Assembly (NCBI GenBank): GCA_036268995.1
Contig: DATATB010000136.1
Coordinates: forward strand, 1-10,069
From: DATATB01 sp036268995
Lineage (GTDB): Bacteria > Planctomycetota > Planctomycetia > Pirellulales > PNKZ01
DNA length: 10,069 bases
Reading direction: 5' to 3'
Of the stretch, positions 1-4,828 are shown piece after piece. The notes under the pieces are model-generated. The model made no database searches. It was not told where the DNA came from and saw only the letters and a program-made list of their open reading frames with translations. The translations under genes were made by a program, and so were the position numbers. Numbering within the stretch: position 1 is the stretch's first letter; each line of letters opens with the position of its first letter.

Positions 1-2
1 AT

Positions 3-995
3 ATCGATCGGGAACGCGAAAAAATCGCCCTGGGCCTAAAGCAAAAAACCGCCAGCCCGTGGGACCAAGTCGAAGAGAAATATCCAGTCGGCTCGTCGCA
101 CAAGGGGCATGTGGTCAACGTGATGAGCTACGGCGCCTTCGTCAAGCTCGAAGAGGGAATCGAAGGCCTCGTGCACATCAGCGAAATGTCGTGGACCAAG
201 CGCATCAGCCATCCCAACGAACTGGTGCACATCGACGACGAGATCGAAGTCGTCGTGCTGGGCATCAACAAGGAAAAGCAGGAAATCTCGCTGGGCATGA
301 AGCAGACCCAGGAGAATCCTTGGGACAAAGTTGCCGAGCGCTATCCGCCCGGCACGCCCGTCACAGGCACCGTGCGCAACCTCACCAATTACGGCGCCTT
401 CATCGAGATCGAAGAGGGCATCGACGGCCTGCTGCACGTCAGCGACATGTCGTGGACCCGCAAGATCAGCCATCCCAGCGAGGTGGTCGAGAAGGGCCAG
501 AAGATCGAGTGCCGCGTGCTCTCGGTCGACCAGCAGCGGCGCCGCATCGCCTTGGGCCTCAAGCAATTGCACGAGGATCCCTGGGCCAGCGACATTCCCA
601 ACAAGTATCAGACGGGCCAGATTGTCAAAGGCACCGTCACCAAGCTCACGAACTTTGGCGTGTTCGTCGGCCTGGAGAACGGGCTCGAGGGCCTGCTGCA
701 TATTTCCGAGCTGGCCGATCACAAGGTCGAGAATCCCGAAGACGTGGTCAAGGTCGGCGACGAAATCGAGGTGAAGATCCTGCGGGTCGACACCGACGAG
801 CGCAAGATCGGGCTGTCGCGCAAGCGCGTCGACTGGACGCACGACGGCGAAGGCGAAGAGGGCGGCGGCCAAGAGTCCGCTGGGGTCGGCCAGACGACCA
901 GCACGCCGGCCACCGAACTCAAAGGCGGCATTGGCGGCGAGAGCGGTCCGCTCATCAAACCCCGCAAGACCGAAGCGGAAGAACCGGCCAACTAG
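3..995 (+). CDS. rpsA: 30S ribosomal protein S1, C-terminal part (5' truncated by window edge)
   Basis: S1 binds mRNA on the small ribosomal subunit and helps load structured or weakly Shine-Dalgarno messages. The frame is open from the window edge with no start, so the N-terminus lies outside; 330 residues are visible. After the tail of one repeat (visible residues 1-30) come three S1/OB-fold RNA-binding repeats at about 31-101, 118-187 and 205-274. Each has the signature NYGAF or SYGAF/NFGVF, then an EEGIEGLVHIS-like strand, and ends in ISLGMKQ, IALGLKQ or IGLSRKR. The repeats are joined by NPWD/DPW linkers, typical of true S1 rather than single-domain S1 proteins. Residues 278-330 form a low-complexity acidic and Gly-rich tail ending EEPAN. 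An intrinsic terminator lies 55 bases downstream. The family assignment is very secure; the total number of repeats cannot be seen. Confidence 0.97.
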   Translation: MDREREKIALGLKQKTASPWDQVEEKYPVGSSHKGHVVNVMSYGAFVKLEEGIEGLVHISEMSWTKRISHPNELVHIDDEIEVVVLGINKEKQEISLGMKQTQENPWDKVAERYPPGTPVTGTVRNLTNYGAFIEIEEGIDGLLHVSDMSWTRKISHPSEVVEKGQKIECRVLSVDQQRRRIALGLKQLHEDPWASDIPNKYQTGQIVKGTVTKLTNFGVFVGLENGLEGLLHISELADHKVENPEDVVKVGDEIEVKILRVDTDERKIGLSRKRVDWTHDGEGEEGGGQESAGVGQTTSTPATELKGGIGGESGPLIKPRKTEAEEPAN

Positions 996-1050
996 GCATA
1001 AAGCCGCGACCGCCGGTCGCGCGTTCCGCACGACACTCGCAACCGTTCCC

Positions 1051-1087
1051 GAGGCCCCGCCGGCACGTTCCGGCGGGGCCTCTTTTT
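1051..1087 (+). terminator. Rho-independent terminator of rpsA
   Basis: A perfect 13-bp GC-rich stem (left arm gaggccccgccgg at 1051-1063, right arm 1070-1082) encloses the 6-base loop cacgtt and is followed directly by five T residues (1083-1087). It lies 55 bases after the S1 stop and is oriented to end the S1 transcript. Confidence 0.93.
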
Positions 1088-1221
1088 CGCTACCCACCGC
1101 TCGACGCTCACTTTCGGCGTACTCACCCGCCCGGACGCGTGCTTGCAGAAACGCTAGCGTCTACGTCGATACTTGTGTTTGTCAACTTACGACTTGTTTA
1201 CGAATTGTGCGAGGCTTGCTG

Positions 1222-1267
1222 AGTTGCCCGCGCCGCGGACCCCAATGACTGGGCCGCGGGGGCAACT
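1222..1267 (+). other. Long imperfect hairpin in the sigma factor leader
   Basis: Three stacked stems can be drawn: agttgccc (1222-1229) with gggcaact (1260-1267), ccgcgg (1233-1238) with ccgcgg (1254-1259), and ccca (1241-1244) with tggg (1250-1253). That gives 18 pairs around a 5-base loop (atgac), with a 3-base bulge (gcg) and a 2-base bulge (ac) on the left arm. No T-run follows, so it is not a standard terminator. It lies about 120 bases before the sigma start and could be a regulatory leader structure, a processing site or an end-protecting stem. Confidence 0.55.
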
Positions 1268-1388
1268 GGTGTGTGCTTTGTACCCACCGCGCCGTTGGCC
1301 CAGCGCCGGCGGCGAGCAAATTCCGTCGCCACGCACGGCCGGTCAGAGCATCGCTTTAGCCCCGATACGTACCCACCTGGCGGACACG

Positions 1389-2228
1389 ATGAAAAACCGA
1401 CGCAGATCTTCCGCGGCCGTCCAGTCTCCGCTGGAAACCTACTTGCGCGAGATCAACGAAACCAGCTTGCTCACGGCCCGCGACGAGCAGGAGCTGGCCA
1501 CGGAAATCGGCCAGGGCAGCGTGCCGGCCCGCGACCGCATGGTTCGCGCCAACCTGCGGCTGGTGGTGAACATCGCCCGCGGCTACACCGGCAAGGGGCT
1601 CGCTCTGCAAGACCTGATCGAAGAGGGCAACCTCGGCCTGCTGCGGGCCGTCGAAGGCTTCGATCCCGCGATGGGCACGCGCTTCAGTACCTACGCCAGC
1701 TACTGGATCAAGCAGTCGATCAAGCGGGCGCTGATCAACACGGCCAAAACGATTCGCATTCCGGCCTACATGGTCGAACTGCTCAGCAAATGGCGCCGGG
1801 CCACCAGCCGCCTGGCCGAAGAACTGGGCCGCACCCCCACGCCCGAAGAAGTGGCCCGCGTGCTCGGCCTGCCCCGCAAGAAGCTGCCGATCATCAAGAA
1901 GGCCATCCGCATCTACAACTCCACCCCGCAAACCGATCAGGCCGAAGCCGGCTGGTCGCTGGGCGAAATGATCATGGACGAGCGGGCCAAGAGCCCCGAA
2001 GACGAAATGGTGGAAGGCGACGACGTGACGCAGGTCCTGCGACTGCTGGAAACCATGGACGCCCGCGAAGCCACGATCCTGCGAATGCGGTTCGGCCTCG
2101 ACGACAACGAGCCGCGCACGCTGAAAGAAATCGGCGAACAACTGGGCCTCACCCGCGAGCGCGTCCGCCAGATCGAGACCGAAGCCCTCGGCAAGCTGGC
2201 CGAAAACCTGCAAGGCTCATCCGGCTAA
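1389..2228 (+). CDS. Sigma-70 family RNA polymerase sigma factor (RpoD/SigA-like, compact)
   Basis: This factor directs RNA polymerase to promoters. Its 279 residues carry region 1.2 (about 13-45, SPLETYLREINETSLLTARDE), regions 2.1-2.4 (50-128, including NLRLVVNIAR, LIEEGNLGLLRAVEGFDP, FSTYASYWIKQSIKRA and TIRIPAYM), region 3 (about 129-205) and region 4 (about 212-272). The region 4.2 helix-turn-helix reads TLKEIGEQLGLTRERVRQIE. Region 1.1 and the large non-conserved insert of housekeeping RpoD are absent, so this is probably a group 2 (RpoD/SigA-like) factor; a sole housekeeping sigma is less likely. Region 2.4 has YW where primary sigmas usually have WW. I chose ATG 1389 because sigma homology begins within about 13 residues of it; a weak GGCGGA lies just upstream. 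In-frame ATG 1245 would add a Pro/Arg-rich, non-conserved leader and falls in the hairpin loop. Confidence 0.93.
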   Translation: MKNRRRSSAAVQSPLETYLREINETSLLTARDEQELATEIGQGSVPARDRMVRANLRLVVNIARGYTGKGLALQDLIEEGNLGLLRAVEGFDPAMGTRFSTYASYWIKQSIKRALINTAKTIRIPAYMVELLSKWRRATSRLAEELGRTPTPEEVARVLGLPRKKLPIIKKAIRIYNSTPQTDQAEAGWSLGEMIMDERAKSPEDEMVEGDDVTQVLRLLETMDAREATILRMRFGLDDNEPRTLKEIGEQLGLTRERVRQIETEALGKLAENLQGSSG

Positions 2229-2255
2229 AGCCAGCGCAAGCGCGCCGCGAACAAG

Positions 2256-2277
2256 CCCACGGACTGCGGTCCGTGGG
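2256..2277 (+). terminator. Hairpin after the sigma factor gene (possible terminator without T-run)
   Basis: A perfect 9-bp stem, cccacggac (2256-2264) and gtccgtggg (2269-2277), closes the tetraloop tgcg 27 bases after the sigma stop. No T-tract follows on either strand, so intrinsic termination is uncertain. It may instead be a 3'-end stabilising stem or a dispersed palindrome. Confidence 0.4.
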
Positions 2278-2288
2278 GTCCGGTCGAC

Positions 2289-2365
2289 GTAGCGGAAGTC
2301 ATGAGACTGTCGTGAGACTTCCGATGCATCGCGCGCAGCTTCGGAATTCTCACGAATCCCGCTAC
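2289..2365. repeat. Two-copy inverted repeat element between convergent genes
   Basis: Two copies of one module face each other. Copy 1 (2289-2323, plus) begins gtagcgg and ends cgtgagacttccg. Copy 2 (2342-2365, read on minus) begins gtagcgg and ends cgtgagaattccg, so the last 13 bases match at 12 positions. Copy 1 is 11 bases longer because of an internal tandem duplication: gtcatgagact (2298-2308) followed by gtcgtgagact (2309-2319). The arms can pair around an 18-base spacer (2324-2341). The element lies between the ends of the sigma gene and the convergent lipoprotein gene, where a bidirectional terminator or a REP-like palindrome would be expected. Confidence 0.6.
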
Positions 2366-2367
2366 AG

Positions 2368-3330
2368 CTACCGGCTCATCCCGAAGTGCCGCTTAAAGAA
2401 CTCGAGCATTTCGCCTCCGACGTTGGGCCGCTTGGCGTTGCCGTCGCCGGTGCTGATTAGCACGCACTGGATGCCCAGCTCGTCCATACGCTTTTTCAGC
2501 ATCTTGCCGAAGTTCGGATGATGAATGCCCTGGCCGGGCCGGGCATCGGCCGGTAGCGGGCCGTCGGGTTCGTTGTAGACCATGAACACCGGCGGATCGT
2601 CCTTCGTCAGCCAGGTGATGGCCGCCGACTCGTCGTACAGCTTCTGCTGGGCCGGCGTCGGGTGTAGTGCCTCTTCGGCATTGTGCAGGCCGAAGATCTT
2701 GAAGATCGACGGATGCTCCCACGCCCGGCCGCCGATCAACTCGCGAATCTTGATCGGATCATAGGTCGGCTGGCCGCCAAAACTGCCGACGGCGCAAATC
2801 CGCGTCGATTCACGCAGCACGGGATCCGAGTTGCTCGGGTCGGCCAGGTCGGGATGAAAACCGATCCACATCGAAATACCCGCTCCCGCCGATCCGCCAA
2901 AGCACGCAACCCGCTCGGGATCAATGTTCCACTCGCCGGCTTTGGTGCGCAGGAACTGCACAGCCCGCGCACCGTCCATCTGCGGAGCAGGAAAGATCAC
3001 CTTGTCGCCATCGACAAAGCGGTAGTTGATCGAGGCGAAATGAATGCCTGAGGTATTCAGTATTTTGACCATGCCGGGATTGAGCCCCTGCCGCTTGTCG
3101 CCGGCCACGAAGCCACCGCCATGGATATGCACCAGCAGCGGAGCCGGCTTGTCGCTGGCCGCCTGATAGAAGTCGAGCACGTTCCGCTTGGCCGGGCCAT
3201 ACGACACGTCGGCAAAGGTCGGTTCGAGTTGTAGTTGGGTCGCTGGCGATTGGCCCGCTGCACAACTCGCTAGCGCGAGCATCGCGGCCAGGCAGCCCAA
3301 GGCGTTGCGGCTGAAAGACAATAGGCGCAT
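2368..3330 (-). CDS. Alpha/beta hydrolase-fold lipoprotein (esterase/BD-FAE-like)
   Basis: Predicted exported carboxylester hydrolase, 320 residues. I start at ATG 3330 because GGAG (3339-3342 on this strand) lies 8 bases upstream and a signal sequence follows at once; an in-frame ATG at 3369 would put 13 polar residues ahead of it. Residues 1-23 are a lipoprotein signal with lipobox L-A-S-C (Cys23). The fold markers are DVSYGP (41-46), the oxyanion motif HGGGF (70-74) and the nucleophile elbow GGSAG with Ser147 after WNIDPERVACF. The third triad residue is unclear: near the C-terminus, where a Gly-His motif is normally found, the sequence reads STGDGNAKRP (293-302). His270/His271 in IHHPNFG are the only obvious alternative. 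It is homologous to the divergent neighbour at 3493-4455. The fold is secure; activity and substrate are not. Confidence 0.88.
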   Translation of the reverse strand: MRLLSFSRNALGCLAAMLALASCAAGQSPATQLQLEPTFADVSYGPAKRNVLDFYQAASDKPAPLLVHIHGGGFVAGDKRQGLNPGMVKILNTSGIHFASINYRFVDGDKVIFPAPQMDGARAVQFLRTKAGEWNIDPERVACFGGSAGAGISMWIGFHPDLADPSNSDPVLRESTRICAVGSFGGQPTYDPIKIRELIGGRAWEHPSIFKIFGLHNAEEALHPTPAQQKLYDESAAITWLTKDDPPVFMVYNEPDGPLPADARPGQGIHHPNFGKMLKKRMDELGIQCVLISTGDGNAKRPNVGGEMLEFFKRHFGMSR

Positions 3331-3338
3331 GATTTCAT

Positions 3339-3342
3339 CTCC
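3339..3342 (-). promoter_or_regulatory. Shine-Dalgarno deciding the start of the hydrolase lipoprotein
   Basis: GGAG on the minus strand, 8 bases before ATG 3330. It supports this start over the in-frame ATG at 3369, which lies upstream of it. Confidence 0.65.
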
Positions 3343-3430
3343 ACAGTCGCCGGCGATCGAGCCTTGCACGTGCCGGCCATCTTACTCCGGTGCTAGGGCG
3401 CCCACCACACTCTCGCTCGTCGCGCTTGCG

Positions 3431-3444
3431 GAGATTACAATCTC
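3431..3444. promoter_or_regulatory. Possible operator dyad and -10-like box between divergent hydrolase genes
   Basis: The inverted repeat gagatt-ac-aatctc has 6-base arms and a 2-base spacer in the 162-base head-to-head intergenic region. It contains TACAAT (3435-3440), one mismatch from a -10 box, about 50 bases before the plus-strand gene. No matching -35 is visible. This is suggestive only; a dyad of this size can arise by chance. Confidence 0.25.
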
Positions 3445-3492
3445 AAACTCCTTGGCCTGCCGAACCGCCCGCTGAATTGGGAATTCCCGCCG

Positions 3493-4455
3493 ATGAAAGC
3501 CTCCCGCCAGTTTATGCTCGTCGCTTGCTGCTCACTCTTAACGTCTCCAGCCGACGTCTTAGCACAATCCAAGACCGCCATCAGGCCGGCTCCGAAAAAG
3601 CCCGCGCCGACCCAGGCCGACGTCTCGTACGGCCCACACTCGCATCAACTGCTGGACATTTATGTCCCTCCGCAGGGCAAAGGGCCGTTTCCGGTGGTGA
3701 TGTGGTTCGGTGGGCTCTGGGCTCCCAGTAAACACGTGCCCGACCTGAACCACTTTTTCCCCCACGGCTGCGCGGCGGTCGCCGTCGAGATGCGGACGAT
3801 GAAGGACGCGACGGACGAGAAGATCGACCCGCCGATTTCGGTCTGCCTGCTCGATGCCCGGCGGGCACTGCAATTCGTGCGGCTGAACGCCGCCAAGTGG
3901 AACCTCGATCCCGACCGGATCGGCGTGGCCGGCGGTTCGCAAGGCGCCCTGCCGGCGCTCTATCTGGGCTGCGAGGGCGATCGTGCCAATCCGGACGCGA
4001 TCGACCCGATCGAGCGCGTCTCGACCAAGGTCACGTGCGTCGGTGCCTATCGCAGCCAACCGAGCATCGATCCCAAACAAATGCAAGCGTGGGTGCCGGG
4101 CGTGAAGTGGGGAGCCCCGGCGCTGGGCTACAACTTCGACGAGTCGTTAAGACGTCGCAAAGAACTGCTGCCAAAGATTCAAGCCTGGTCCCCCGACGCG
4201 CTCGTGACCAAGTACGCGGCGCCGATGTACTTCGAGAACGAATGGGGGCTGACCAAGCCCGACGAAATCAAGGTCGAGAATTACGACGTCCATTCGCCGC
4301 GTTGGGGCATCGGCTTTCAGAAGCTCGCCCAAGAGCGCGGCGCCATCTGCTACCTCAAATATCTCGGCCACCCCTCGGAAAAGTATTCCGACATCTGGGA
4401 CTTTCTCGTCAAAGAGCTGCAAGCACGGCCACAGGGCGACAGCAACGGCAAATAA
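3493..4455 (+). CDS. Secreted alpha/beta hydrolase-fold protein, divergent homologue of its neighbour
   Basis: This 320-residue protein has a Sec-type signal (residues 1-24, positive start, hydrophobic core, cleavage likely after V-L-A before QSK) and is predicted to be exported. It shares with the minus-strand neighbour ADVSYGP (42-48), the block WNLDPDRIGVAGGSQG (136-151, nucleophile elbow with Ser149) and VHSPRWG (266-272). The two are probably products of an old duplication or a paired acquisition. Unlike the neighbour, the HGGG oxyanion motif is replaced by WFGGLW (71-76), while a C-terminal Gly-His is kept in YLGHPSEKY (290-298, His293), the expected position of the catalytic histidine. 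Prolyl oligopeptidase- or esterase-like activity is possible; the substrate is unknown. Only a weak GGGA lies upstream of ATG 3493. Confidence 0.85.
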   Translation: MKASRQFMLVACCSLLTSPADVLAQSKTAIRPAPKKPAPTQADVSYGPHSHQLLDIYVPPQGKGPFPVVMWFGGLWAPSKHVPDLNHFFPHGCAAVAVEMRTMKDATDEKIDPPISVCLLDARRALQFVRLNAAKWNLDPDRIGVAGGSQGALPALYLGCEGDRANPDAIDPIERVSTKVTCVGAYRSQPSIDPKQMQAWVPGVKWGAPALGYNFDESLRRRKELLPKIQAWSPDALVTKYAAPMYFENEWGLTKPDEIKVENYDVHSPRWGIGFQKLAQERGAICYLKYLGHPSEKYSDIWDFLVKELQARPQGDSNGK

Positions 4456-4510
4456 GCGGCGATCGCCGACAATGGCCGAGCGCGTAGAGAATTGTCGGCG
4501 AGGCGAAAAG

Positions 4511-4819
4511 ATGATCGGCGACTTAATCGGGGCCGTGATCGTTGAAAACCGGGGCACCATTGCCGATGCCTTGTGGCGGATTTCGGACCGTCGGTTGCGC
4601 GCGCCGCGCGCCGTGACTGTGTGTTCGGCGATTGCGACCATTGCCAGTTGGGCAGTGGCTCGCTGCGTCGGGAAGTGGCCCAACCTTGAAATATCGTTTG
4701 GTCTACTTGGATGGCTGTGCGTATTTCTTTTTGTCGCGTCGGTTTTATTCGGGGTTTATGTCACCCTTCGATTACGCACGGCCGTATCGCAGCGTGCCGA
4801 GACCAACTTCAAGGCCTAG
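4511..4819 (+). CDS. Small predicted two-helix membrane protein, function unknown
   Basis: This 102-residue reading frame is not recognised. An amphipathic N-terminus (1-33) is followed by two hydrophobic stretches, about 34-53 (AVTVCSAIATIASWAVARCV) and 61-86 (ISFGLLGWLCVFLFVASVLF and onward), with a short Lys/Trp/Pro turn between, then a polar basic tail. It looks like a helical hairpin in the inner membrane. I prefer ATG 4511 because GAGG (4500-4503) is 7 bases upstream; in-frame ATG 4472 lacks a ribosome site. It follows the hydrolase gene by 55 bases and may be co-transcribed with it. Its stop lies 9 bases from that of the convergent SNF2 gene. The evidence for a real gene is hydrophobicity, ribosome site and fit in the gap, so confidence is moderate. 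Confidence 0.55.
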   Translation: MIGDLIGAVIVENRGTIADALWRISDRRLRAPRAVTVCSAIATIASWAVARCVGKWPNLEISFGLLGWLCVFLFVASVLFGVYVTLRLRTAVSQRAETNFKA

Positions 4820-4828
4820 GCCCGAAAT

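Larger units (their letters stand above)
996..1388 (+). other. Intergenic region / leader between rpsA and the sigma factor gene
   Basis: This 393-base stretch holds the rpsA terminator, a relatively AT-rich patch at about 1160-1210, and the long hairpin at 1222-1267. The AT-rich patch contains TTGTCA (1179-1184), five of six matches to a -35 box, but no good -10 box sits at the right spacing, so I do not call a promoter. The sigma reading frame stays open back to about 1173, but the residues encoded upstream of 1389 have no resemblance to a sigma factor, so I read the region as untranslated leader. Confidence 0.6.

Noticed and set aside
36..1097. Open 353-codon frame on the minus strand opposite S1
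   Set aside because: It is antisense to an unmistakable S1 repeat protein. Its repetitive Leu/Asp/Ala-rich composition mirrors the S1 repeats in a GC-rich genome.
1173..1388. N-terminal extension of the sigma factor
   Set aside because: The frame is open but the residues are not sigma-like. The region also contains the long hairpin and AT-rich leader; ATG 1389 fits the family start.
1271..2521. Long plus-strand frame overlapping the sigma gene
   Set aside because: Arg/Pro/Gly-rich out-of-frame translation of the sigma gene, running on into the region opposite the hydrolase.
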